A stretch of 57,315 nt of DNA from a virus, in IMG/VR virus record IMGVR_UViG_3300020175_000009, positions 1-57,315 of that record. One strand, 5' to 3'. A program made the translations under genes and the position numbers. Positions 1-10,081 of this stretch are shown here, piece by piece. Positions within the stretch are counted from its first letter, which is position 1; every line of letters begins with the position of its first letter. The notes below the pieces were generated by a model. The model was not told the DNA's origin and searched no databases. It saw only the letters and a program-made list of their open reading frames with translations.

Positions 1-3000
1 GTAAATGACAGACCAGTATAAGTTTCACCAGCCGTATTATTAAACAAGCTACCATAGATTGGACCATCAAATGCTTGATCAAATACATCAAATTTCAGTG
101 TCATTTCCATAGCATGGCTTTCTTCGATATCCACCATTAGTTCTTCAGTTATGCTGTGTTTATCAAATACATTTCTTACCTTGGTATGGTAAGGCTTAAC
201 AGTATTCACATATCCTTGAATTTCGTTTATTCCATTTCGAATATATTTTCTCGCACGTTGCTCGATTTGAGACTCAATTTCCAATTGAATATACGTTGTT
301 TTGTACACCCAGTCAACCTGTTTTTGTGAACTAATTGTAAATTTAACCATATCAAAAAAGAACTTGTTGAAGTTATCTTGATGGTTTAGTATAAAGATAT
401 CATTGCGTAATGCCTCTACCATATAGTATGCAAAGATTTTTGTGTCTGCATCCCATAATTTACTATCCCATCCTGCAGAATCCCATGCTAGTAGATTATC
501 TTTATTGTAAATAAAGTCATTAAATTGTATAGTTGAGTTTTTCTTCATAGTAAGCAGCCACTCGCCGTCAATGTAGTTGTATATCTCACTACGATCTAAC
601 TGAAGCTCTTGATCAAATAATTTCAACTCAACAGTTTCATGGACATCAGTGTCAACTGTATCAAGTTGTTGCTTTGATAGGATTTTAATGCTTGGGTATC
701 TGTATTGCGGATGACTAGGATGTGTATAATCTGCCCAGTCCCACATTTCAGCTAAGTCATATACTTGGCCTACCATTTTCCAATCATTGATTTCAATATC
801 TTGGCGTGGGTTATCTATATTACTAACAAAATCTGACTGTGCTTCATAAACCTTGGATTCACTTATTACACGATCACCAGCAAGTCTTGTGCGCAAGCCA
901 TTGGAGTCAGGTGTTGCATCACTCCAATTTGGTGTATTGTTTTCATGTACTCCAATGTCACTGTACTTTCCTAATTTACCAATTGTGCGATTCCATTTTA
1001 GTGGAAGATCTTGCACCACGTTGATATTTTTTAGTTTTACGTTAGCACTTGACACTGCCTGTCTTCTGGCCTCAAGTGTATTCAAGAACCAACCTTGGCC
1101 GATTTCTCTGTTGTCGCCATAGCGGTTAAATTTGTGCAATGCTGTGTTGGGGAATTCGATACCAGTACCGCTCTGTAAGCCAGTTAAGTTGTCACGCAAA
1201 CCAATAAACCAATAGTCACTTATTAGATCTTTTTCTTCTTTAACTGCGTCCCAACTACTGTGTGCTGATGTAGTTTCTTTTAAATTTAACTGTAAAACAG
1301 TATTATCATTTGTATAATAATGAACATTGCTGACAATAATATCAGTAGCTGAAATAGCAGCTACCCAACTAATACCATTCGCTGTTGGATCAGAGACCAT
1401 GTTAGCTATTTGTAGTACTGATAGTTTTCTATTAGTATTTGGTAATGTCGTCTTGTTTTTAACCCAGAAATAATAAACTGTACTATAGCTTACTGTTGTT
1501 TTATTGTACTCTTCAACTTGTGAATAATAATATAAACTTTCCTGTAGGTTTTCGTCATAAACAGAATACACTTCGCCCTCTGCTGGCTGACCAAAAATAC
1601 TAATGTTACCTTGCTTGGCATTTTCCCATTCGTCTGGCGGAACAGAACTTTTTGTCCATTCATAAACATCAATGCTGCTGGTAGGCAATTGTTTGCCCCA
1701 GAAGTTTCTACGATAATTGTTGTCACTTTGATCATAATCATAATAAACAACTGTGCTCGTATCCCACCAAGTTTTACCCAAGGCGTCTTCTGCCCAGGCT
1801 GATGTTTCAGAAACATTATACAACGAGTCTGTGCTGTGTGTATAAGATGCAATGTCAACTGGTGATTTTTGATCTATTTCTATGTCCGCAATACCAGGTA
1901 TAATGCCTCTTATTGGATCATAAACTTCCAACTGCAATTGTGTTTGTTGCTGCACACCATCATAAATTACCACGTTTTCAATTACGTCATTTGCTGCACG
2001 AGTAAAGTTTTGTCTTCCTGGTACTATATTCCACTGAAGACTATTAGCATCCCAGGAATGAACGGTTGTTGATGTAACAACACCGCTCGATGATTCATCA
2101 GTAAATGCTAAATCCCCATGGTTCCAATTATGGGATGTGCTTGTTTGGGAAGCTATCCTTGCGTCATGGGTAGTAAACCGTGCTGAACGTAGTGTAAACA
2201 CTTGTGGTGCGCTGCCACATTCTTCGATAAATCTATCAATATAGAAACTCTTTGGCTCGCTAATGTCACCAACTCGTGTTACACGATGTATACCATCAAT
2301 GTTTGGAACAGTTGTTGTATTGACTAACATTACATAATCTCCAACACTAAGGTTGTGATCAATGTTTACTGTAACTCGGGCATCATTACCATCGCTTGAC
2401 ATTGTGCCGGCACAGATACTACATGTTGGATCATCGTCAGTAGTAAACATTCCATATTTTCCACTTATGTTTTGGTATATGCCAGTATTTTGTACCTGTA
2501 ATAAATTCCACCCAAAATACTTACTTTGTATGCCATTTGTTGCACTGGTTGCTGACACCATTTTACTGTCATCCAATACCCAAATGTTAAACAATGCACT
2601 ATCTTCAGCATCAGATTTGATCCAATCATCTGAATCAAATACATTAGGAATTTCCTCAATCGAAACAAAATAATCTCCTCCAGCAATACCTGCCTTTTGG
2701 TTAAATTCGTTTGTGGGACTCACTGGTCCCAAGTTAAGTGTTTGGTTGGTTGATGAAATCTGAATATAGCCGTTAACTAATATAACAGTTACTCCAGGAA
2801 TACCAACTTGTGTTATTTTATCAACGGCCTGTTGTGCCGTTGAAGTTACTTGATTAACTGATGAAGGGAACAAAGTATTAGCTGGTAGACCAAGCAAAGG
2901 TCCTGCTGTTCCACCGATATCTAAAGTACTAGCGCCTGTTGTGTTAGATGTTGGTAACTCGCTAACCACCACTGCGTTGTTTACATTACTTGCACTTACA

Positions 3001-6000
3001 TTTGTAACCTGTGCTAAATTAATAGCATTCACGATATAATCAGCATCCATAAGTACGTGCTGTGTTTCAAAAGTAGTCACCGCATTATATTGCATTGCTA
3101 CAAATCCAAGTTCGGCATTGGCAATAGATGCACCAATAGTAAAGCTAGCATTAATATCACCATTAGCTGATTTAACAATTGCAATTGCTGTGTCAGACAG
3201 TGCTAATGATGCTGTAATATCTGCAACGCCTACATCGTTTATAATACCCACGATGTCGTTACCCGTAAGTGCTGAGCCCGCTAGGTGCGTGGGTGTTTCT
3301 AGAGAAATAGTTACCCCGTCGATCACTAACTCTAGTCCAGTGTTATCTGCTATAGTGGTGCCAGTGGAGTGCGCATAAGGATCTCCACCATAAGGTGCGC
3401 TTGGATCCAATACTTCTACTTGTTGTGTTTTTGTTAGCTCTATAAGACTGTTATTAATTACAATATTACTTGAACTAAGAATACTTGGATCAATAGTAGT
3501 GCCGGTTGCCACAGCAGTGTTATATGAGATTGTAGTCTCATCGAACCACACACTCACGCCGTCAATTACGGCATTTGGATCATTGGGGTGAGTAGTAGTG
3601 TCTCTGTATTTAAATTCTGGATCAAATGCAGCGCCAGTAACTAATATCTCCTGATTAATTCGTGTATATCCAATAAAATCAACGTTACATTTCCACATAT
3701 GTCCATTATATCTAATATAATCTCCACGCTTGTAACTTGTTTGTCCGTTCCAAGTTGGAACAGTTGCATAGTCAGCATTGTTATCAAAAATTGTTTCTAA
3801 GTTATCAATTTCGGGAACAATATATGTTGTATCTCCGTGCAGTATTGGCCCAGCAGTTGGTAACTTTTGTTTTTCTAGGTTTTCTGCATATGTGTCTCTT
3901 GAAAACAGAACATCACTAGCATCACCATTTACATAGACTGTGTCTGTCGTTGCAAAATTAACAGTGTAAGGTTCACTTTGAATTTTTGCTTGTTTGAATT
4001 CAACTTCAACTGAATTTCTCTGTGTCATATCTCCAAGATATCCATTTTTGAACATCCATTCTTCATATGCATTAACAGTACTGGTGTATGTATTAACTAA
4101 GTTAACTCTGTTGAGTTTGTTTATGATTTGGTTAGTACCTTTTTCTCTAATAATTCCCTTGTAGAGTTTTGCCATAGTACTGTCTGATGGATTTAATGCG
4201 TTCACCCAATCTCTATCAAAATTACCATTCGTAATTTGCTGAGCTTTGGCCTGTCCACGATTGAATAATTCAATATCATCACGGTAAAAATAATCAATTT
4301 GATGTGCAGTTGTATCGAAGTTTGGTGTGATACTATCATCATGCACCAAATAACCAGGTGCGGTTCTTGAACCAACCCAGCCCTTTGTTCTTTCGCCACG
4401 TAGCCACATTTTATAGAATCTGGCATTAACAACATCGTCAAAGATTTTACGGTTAAACTGTGTTGTATTAGCTAGTAAAATTCCATGCTCGTAATCAACT
4501 TCAGCAAACCCAATGCTTCCTAAAATTTCGTTGTTCTTTAGGCTTATCTCTACTGAGTTATTTGATCTAGCTACGCTTAGTTGGCTAACATCAATCTTTT
4601 GTCCTTTGTTGTTTAGTACAGTATTAATATTTCCAATAACACTGTCAAACTCTGCAATGAACCCGTGCGTCACGTTATAAGTTACTGATGAGCCCAAGCC
4701 CACCGTGTATGTATCACCTTGCTGTGAACTAGCAGCCCATTGCGCAAACATAAGTGCCAGTGCGTCCTTGTCGTCTTGGAACACAATACCAGCCTGCTCA
4801 GCAAATTGCCTAACTCCACGGATAAAGTTATAAGTGTCTTGAATTTTGGCAAATACTGTACCAAATTCAGCAGTACTAGTTACAGTACTGAACTGTTTGT
4901 ATTTTCTAACCTGTATACCATTAACTACTTCTTGATTTACATATGGGTTTGCACCATTTACCACTGGTTCATTAAATTCAAATCTTTGCTTATTGCTGCT
5001 TACTGAGTTAACTTCAAAGCCGCCTGCTTTTCTTGTGATTTTAATAATGTTAGCAACATTAAGTTTAATTGGTGTTCCTTCAACCATAACAATTTCATAA
5101 TCACCATCATATAAGCGCACAGGACCATCAATACTACTGTCAGTTGACATCTCTATTAAGTTTTTAGAAGTAAATCCGCCTACTTTTTGCAATAGTTGTG
5201 TGTCTGTATTCTTATATTTTTGTTCCAAGTTTACAGTGTGTTGATTTCTTTGAATTGCATTGTACTGCGCTTGGTTAATACCCAGTGCATAATGTGGTAC
5301 TTCAGCTAATTCAATTTCCACTTCAGCAAAGCTGAAATTAGCTGGAACGTTACCTAAATTGACAAAATCAGATACTGCGGTTGTTGTGAATTTATTTCCT
5401 CGCTGAGTAACATTGACATGTGTAAGTTTGCCATTGCCATCTAAATTGATATCAGTTAATGCTGGCATTTCAGAATCACTACTCAATACCCTAAAGATAC
5501 TATCACTGCCGATTTCGTCAGTGGATGATTTAACTTTAGCCGCCACTAAACTTCTACCATATACTTCGCCGTGGTAATAAATGTCTTGGGCATTAAAGAG
5601 GTTTGATGTTGATTCCAGCACATCAGTATTAACATCTGGATCACTGGTACGGCGCATAATTCCTGGCTGGAAGAATCTTGTGAATCCCTCAGTTACATTT
5701 AATTTTAATACTGCACTAACAGTCATTGCCTGTGCAACGGCTGTATTTCTCCAGATAACTTCTACTGGTCCCCAATCACCAAACACAAACGGTTTGGCAG
5801 CATTTATATCACTTGGGGTTCCCAATACCAGATTTGGTTCTCTAAACTCACCAACAGAATCGACTGGAGCATTATTATCCCAATCCCAATAGTACATTGC
5901 ATACACAGTGTCTTGGACAACTGGCTGTCCTGGCTCGCTTATGATACCCTTTTTAAATGCATTAATCATTTCAGCACGTTGTGCAACATTATCCCATGAA

Positions 6001-9000
6001 TAATGATTGTCCCACCAACTTGGTTTAAGGGCGAAACCCAACATATTCCAAGGTGTCTTGTCAGGGCGGCGGCAGTTAAACAGCATCATATATATGCCTT
6101 GCCAATGCCCAGGTAGACGGTTTCCACTAAAGTGTTCACCTAATTCTATAGTGCTGTAATTCCATGTACGTGGATTACCTGCATCATAATATGTATCAAC
6201 ATTTAAACTTTCATATCCCTTGTCTGACATCCACATTGCAAAATACTTTTCAAGATAGTTGTCAATTTTTTGTAGTGTATACCAAGTGCTGCGGCTTTGT
6301 GTTGGATAAAAGCGATACGGTGTTTCATATCTTTCAAACCTTGTCAATCCATTATAAATTCTAATTTCAAGATCATAAATTGCTGCTGCTACTGGATCAA
6401 AGTTTTCATCCAGCATGTTTTCTAATTCACGTGAGCTGTCAGTAAAGTAATAGTTGCCATCATGTCCAACAATGCCATTGTTGTTAATGTGTGGCTGTAC
6501 TGGAAATGACAGTCCCAATTTAGCCATGCTTGGCGGAATATAACTATCATAATCCATACCATGCCAATAAACTGTAACATATGGAAGTAAATTTGTTTTT
6601 CCAATAGCTGTTATATTTAATGTTATTTCACTTCCATCTATTGTGTAATCAACACCTTCAATCAATATTCTTGTAATAAACTGTCCGTTATTGTCGCGAT
6701 TGTCTGTTAGGTAAACGTACACGTGGTCCTTCTGGTTCAAGTCTGTATTAAATGCAAACCTTGTAGTAAATGTTTGATTAGACCCAGTTAGATCTATTTT
6801 TTCCATTTTATCATCAAACGTAAATGCCATATTAGATTTACGATACAGATCTCCGCCGCGGCGTGTTGTTGTTATACTATCAATTGCTGCATTTGTCAAC
6901 TCACTTACTGAATTATATGCATTAACTTGATACAATCTTCTCACTTGATTAGCAAATCTAGACTTGAAACTATCCCAATCTCTGCCTTGTTCATACAGTG
7001 CTTCGTTAATGTCGATTCGTTTATCTGAGTATGTCATGTCATGCATGATACTGATATCATTATGCAGGAATATTTCGCCGCCGTTAGTTTTCACTGTGAG
7101 TCTTTTGTGTGAGTTATTTTTTCCGTGAGTTTGGCCTTCAAGCCCAACTGTATTTTGTAGCAAGCTCTGCCAGTGTGCAGTAGTTTCACCAATTGTGAAT
7201 TCTGAAATAATTTGGTTTTTTGCATTGTGAGTGTGTACTTCAGGAACACGTGCGTCTAATGAACTAGCTGATGAATCATTACTGACGTATTCTACATCAA
7301 CCAAGTAGCCAAACTCCAGTAGGTTTGTTGGTAACTCAATTGTGTCTTCAGTTACAGTATATTCTGATGCATTTACATACTGCCCATTTACATATACCTT
7401 GTGGTATAACGAGTCAGTACTATCCACTACACTAATAGTGCCTTTTGGTCGACTATCGTAACCATAGTGATAAAAATCTGCACTGTTGCTGTCAAATGTA
7501 ACACACATTGTTTCAGCAAAGCCGTCGTTGTTTTCGTCAATATACGAGACAATTGATGGATCAGTAATTTCATTGTCATCCTTGTCGTATAACTTAATGC
7601 CTGACGCCACATCATTTCCAACTAAGTCGTGGAATTTGTATGTTATATCTCTACCTACGATTAATTTAGGATCAGGTATTTTATAATCGTGATATACACC
7701 ATCAATATAAAGTTCTTCTATATTCATTCTATCAAGTGCATTTACAGTAACCAAAAATTCATTGTTTGTTCTCCAACTACTATATCCAATATCAAATGTT
7801 AACGGCAAGAATGGATTTTCAACAAGTGACTGTATTTCAGTTTTAGCGCCCAGTGGTTTGAACGAAGGAATATAATTATTTTTAGTTGTGCTTCTTTGGA
7901 TATAGCTATAGTAACCAGGAATTTCTCGGCGAGAGCCAATTGATTGATTTTGACTGTTTACTACAGTGTATGTATATCGCTGTGCTTGCAGTTCATTTGA
8001 AAATACAATTTCTGCTGATATTCCATTGTCTCTATATTCCACTGGAAATCCCAATTCAGGATCTGGTGTACCAGTTGCTTCTTTGTATGCAAATACTTTA
8101 CTTCCTGTAAAGTCAGTACCAGGGTATACATTTTGATCTTCTAAGCTAGCTCTAAACTGGCATCTTAGATCAAACAGTGGTGCTTGGTTTTGTGTTAGTT
8201 TTGGCTGTCCGACTTTCCATACCTCAGTATTCCAGTATAAATCTTGATTAACATATGTTGTGCGGTTGGCATCAGTTAGTGCATTCAATACCAATACAGT
8301 ATCAAAGTCGTTAACTGTTAATGGAATTAAGTTACCCACTGTATAAATTTTATTATCATTTGGAACAATAAATGTTTGTCCGGTAGATAAATTCTCAGAT
8401 TCAGATACCTCGTCTAACACAAAGTCAATCGGTCCCTTCCAGATATCAATATCTGAAGGCTGGTTGTCAATTGTGTGTGCGAATAATCTCAGTTGTGAAT
8501 CAAATTCAATAATAGGACGCTTTGCTTTTCTGTCTTGGCTTAATATATCAACACTCGATGTACCAGTGAGCTTACAAACTTCATCAAGTGTAGTAATATG
8601 TACCCAATGATTCAATCTACTCCAAGCAGTTGCTTTTGGATCTCGAGTATCCATTACGATATATTCTTTTAGTTCGCTAAGTTTATATTCAATATCATAA
8701 TTTTCTGTGTCCCAGCCTTGAAGGTGTTTTTCCACCAAGTATTTTTGTGTAGGTGTTAAATCTCCTGGAATAAATTGAACAACGTTTCCGTTTGCGTCTG
8801 TTTCTGCATCCACTAATGTAATTAAATCTACACGGTTACCAGAATCTGTAATGTCCGTTAAAAATACACGATAGACATCTAAATGCCAAGTGTTTTTAAA
8901 CCATTTCTTTTCATCAACACTGTATGTAATAACATCGCCAGTTTTAAGTTCAATTGGACCATTACCAAAATCATAAGCCCCATCGGCATTTACAGTGTAT

Positions 9001-10070
9001 GATGTCCATACGTTTGGAGGTGTACCATCATCGTCATCTGGTACTAGTGTATTATCCATCAATTCAGGCAAGCCAGTTGTAGGATTGAAGGTTCCAATCG
9101 TACTTACATTGCCGTAATCCCAAGTCTGGTCAAAGGTAATAATTTTGTTGTCTTGTACTGATTCAGACACTTGTTTATCAGCATTAAGGAATCTTATGTG
9201 TATACTACGGTTCGTATTAGATAATGGTGTTGCATTAAAGCTAATTATTTTTTCTCTACCAGTTTTAAATACCAAATTATCTCTGGAATATGTAGTGGTC
9301 CCAATATCATCCCAATAGTCTGCAATTACTTGACTATTAGGTGCTTTATCAGTCCAAACAATTCTTCCATTAGTGTCTTTATACAAACGTAATTTAATAC
9401 GATTACCAACACCTGTTACCAAGTATGTATTTCCATCAACTGCGCCATAACCAGAGTCAAACTTAATAAGCATGCCGTTTTGTAGTTCAAAAGAATAATT
9501 ATCATCACTAAAGTTATATAAAATATTTCCGTTAATTGTGTCAATAACATCTGGATTGACTGTGCCAGTGTTAACGCTTTCAATTACTGGCATGTTAGTA
9601 GTCCAATAATATTGGTTATAATTGATAAATTTATCAGTATCAATAGGAGGATTAAAAACATAACCCTGAGTGCTATATCCACCATTATAGTTGTAAGTAT
9701 CGAAGTCTAAATTAATTCTATTGGCGATATCCTCAATACTAATTAATGTGTCCAACTTTCCAGCATCGTCACGAGTAACAATTGCTGGCTCTAACTGTAG
9801 TACTGATCTCAGTGATTCGCTATTGTCAGGTAAAAATCCATCTAGTATTGTTCTATGTTTACCGCTTTTACTACCAATCCAATCAGCCATTACATCCAAA
9901 TCAGCTTTGGATATCATCTGATCAAAAGATGCGTCTAACCATTTCTGATTAACTGGTGTCTGAAAAACTTGTGGTAAATGTTCACTGCTCTTTATGTATT
10001 GAGTTTTATATTCTCCAGAACGCTTTTTTCTTTCGACTTTCTTTGGATTTTTTGATTCATAATCACTCAT
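1..10070 (-). CDS. Giant virion structural protein, gp7-position baseplate wedge candidate (3' end outside window)
   Basis: One frame stays open from an ATG at 10070 to the window edge, giving at least 3356 codons; the stop lies outside. I read the frame through by eye: it gives a plausible protein throughout, rich in D, N, Y, T and V, with no signal peptide or membrane segment. It starts 11 bases after the gp6 stop, behind an AAAGG-type ribosome site. In T4 the gene after gp6 is gp7 (1032 aa, baseplate wedge), so position suggests a gp7-like peripheral baseplate protein, but this one is over three times longer. Near the window edge is a segment reading NEIQGYVNTVKPYHTKVR, which I believe recurs in large structural proteins of marine T4-like phages. 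Repeated short beta-rich stretches suggest many small domains. The coding call is secure; the gp7 assignment is inference from gene order only. Confidence 0.8.
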   Translation of the reverse strand, partial: MSDYESKNPKKVERKKRSGEYKTQYIKSSEHLPQVFQTPVNQKWLDASFDQMISKADLDVMADWIGSKSGKHRTILDGFLPDNSESLRSVLQLEPAIVTRDDAGKLDTLISIEDIANRINLDFDTYNYNGGYSTQGYVFNPPIDTDKFINYNQYYWTTNMPVIESVNTGTVNPDVIDTINGNILYNFSDDNYSFELQNGMLIKFDSGYGAVDGNTYLVTGVGNRIKLRLYKDTNGRIVWTDKAPNSQVIADYWDDIGTTTYSRDNLVFKTGREKIISFNATPLSNTNRSIHIRFLNADKQVSESVQDNKIITFDQTWDYGNVSTIGTFNPTTGLPELMDNTLVPDDDDGTPPNVWTSYTVNADGAYDFGNGPIELKTGDVITYSVDEKKWFKNTWHLDVYRVFLTDITDSGNRVDLITLVDAETDANGNVVQFIPGDLTPTQKYLVEKHLQGWDTENYDIEYKLSELKEYIVMDTRDPKATAWSRLNHWVHITTLDEVCKLTGTSSVDILSQDRKAKRPIIEFDSQLRLFAHTIDNQPSDIDIWKGPIDFVLDEVSESENLSTGQTFIVPNDNKIYTVGNLIPLTVNDFDTVLVLNALTDANRTTYVNQDLYWNTEVWKVGQPKLTQNQAPLFDLRCQFRASLEDQNVYPGTDFTGSKVFAYKEATGTPDPELGFPVEYRDNGISAEIVFSNELQAQRYTYTVVNSQNQSIGSRREIPGYYSYIQRSTTKNNYIPSFKPLGAKTEIQSLVENPFLPLTFDIGYSSWRTNNEFLVTVNALDRMNIEELYIDGVYHDYKIPDPKLIVGRDITYKFHDLVGNDVASGIKLYDKDDNEITDPSIVSYIDENNDGFAETMCVTFDSNSADFYHYGYDSRPKGTISVVDSTDSLYHKVYVNGQYVNASEYTVTEDTIELPTNLLEFGYLVDVEYVSNDSSASSLDARVPEVHTHNAKNQIISEFTIGETTAHWQSLLQNTVGLEGQTHGKNNSHKRLTVKTNGGEIFLHNDISIMHDMTYSDKRIDINEALYEQGRDWDSFKSRFANQVRRLYQVNAYNSVSELTNAAIDSITTTRRGGDLYRKSNMAFTFDDKMEKIDLTGSNQTFTTRFAFNTDLNQKDHVYVYLTDNRDNNGQFITRILIEGVDYTIDGSEITLNITAIGKTNLLPYVTVYWHGMDYDSYIPPSMAKLGLSFPVQPHINNNGIVGHDGNYYFTDSSRELENMLDENFDPVAAAIYDLEIRIYNGLTRFERYETPYRFYPTQSRSTWYTLQKIDNYLEKYFAMWMSDKGYESLNVDTYYDAGNPRTWNYSTIELGEHFSGNRLPGHWQGIYMMLFNCRRPDKTPWNMLGFALKPSWWDNHYSWDNVAQRAEMINAFKKGIISEPGQPVVQDTVYAMYYWDWDNNAPVDSVGEFREPNLVLGTPSDINAAKPFVFGDWGPVEVIWRNTAVAQAMTVSAVLKLNVTEGFTRFFQPGIMRRTSDPDVNTDVLESTSNLFNAQDIYYHGEVYGRSLVAAKVKSSTDEIGSDSIFRVLSSDSEMPALTDINLDGNGKLTHVNVTQRGNKFTTTAVSDFVNLGNVPANFSFAEVEIELAEVPHYALGINQAQYNAIQRNQHTVNLEQKYKNTDTQLLQKVGGFTSKNLIEMSTDSSIDGPVRLYDGDYEIVMVEGTPIKLNVANIIKITRKAGGFEVNSVSSNKQRFEFNEPVVNGANPYVNQEVVNGIQVRKYKQFSTVTSTAEFGTVFAKIQDTYNFIRGVRQFAEQAGIVFQDDKDALALMFAQWAASSQQGDTYTVGLGSSVTYNVTHGFIAEFDSVIGNINTVLNNKGQKIDVSQLSVARSNNSVEISLKNNEILGSIGFAEVDYEHGILLANTTQFNRKIFDDVVNARFYKMWLRGERTKGWVGSRTAPGYLVHDDSITPNFDTTAHQIDYFYRDDIELFNRGQAKAQQITNGNFDRDWVNALNPSDSTMAKLYKGIIREKGTNQIINKLNRVNLVNTYTSTVNAYEEWMFKNGYLGDMTQRNSVEVEFKQAKIQSEPYTVNFATTDTVYVNGDASDVLFSRDTYAENLEKQKLPTAGPILHGDTTYIVPEIDNLETIFDNNADYATVPTWNGQTSYKRGDYIRYNGHMWKCNVDFIGYTRINQEILVTGAAFDPEFKYRDTTTHPNDPNAVIDGVSVWFDETTISYNTAVATGTTIDPSILSSSNIVINNSLIELTKTQQVEVLDPSAPYGGDPYAHSTGTTIADNTGLELVIDGVTISLETPTHLAGSALTGNDIVGIINDVGVADITASLALSDTAIAIVKSANGDINASFTIGASIANAELGFVAMQYNAVTTFETQHVLMDADYIVNAINLAQVTNVSASNVNNAVVVSELPTSNTTGASTLDIGGTAGPLLGLPANTLFPSSVNQVTSTAQQAVDKITQVGIPGVTVILVNGYIQISSTNQTLNLGPVSPTNEFNQKAGIAGGDYFVSIEEIPNVFDSDDWIKSDAEDSALFNIWVLDDSKMVSATSATNGIQSKYFGWNLLQVQNTGIYQNISGKYGMFTTDDDPTCSICAGTMSSDGNDARVTVNIDHNLSVGDYVMLVNTTTVPNIDGIHRVTRVGDISEPKSFYIDRFIEECGSAPQVFTLRSARFTTHDARIASQTSTSHNWNHGDLAFTDESSSGVVTSTTVHSWDANSLQWNIVPGRQNFTRAANDVIENVVIYDGVQQQTQLQLEVYDPIRGIIPGIADIEIDQKSPVDIASYTHSTDSLYNVSETSAWAEDALGKTWWDTSTVVYYDYDQSDNNYRRNFWGKQLPTSSIDVYEWTKSSVPPDEWENAKQGNISIFGQPAEGEVYSVYDENLQESLYYYSQVEEYNKTTVSYSTVYYFWVKNKTTLPNTNRKLSVLQIANMVSDPTANGISWVAAISATDIIVSNVHYYTNDNTVLQLNLKETTSAHSSWDAVKEEKDLISDYWFIGLRDNLTGLQSGTGIEFPNTALHKFNRYGDNREIGQGWFLNTLEARRQAVSSANVKLKNINVVQDLPLKWNRTIGKLGKYSDIGVHENNTPNWSDATPDSNGLRTRLAGDRVISESKVYEAQSDFVSNIDNPRQDIEINDWKMVGQVYDLAEMWDWADYTHPSHPQYRYPSIKILSKQQLDTVDTDVHETVELKLFDQELQLDRSEIYNYIDGEWLLTMKKNSTIQFNDFIYNKDNLLAWDSAGWDSKLWDADTKIFAYYMVEALRNDIFILNHQDNFNKFFFDMVKFTISSQKQVDWVYKTTYIQLEIESQIEQRARKYIRNGINEIQGYVNTVKPYHTKVRNVFDKHSITEELMVDIEESHAMEMTLKFDVFDQAFDGPIYGSLFNNTAGETYTGLSF

Positions 10071-10081
10071 GTTATGTGCCT

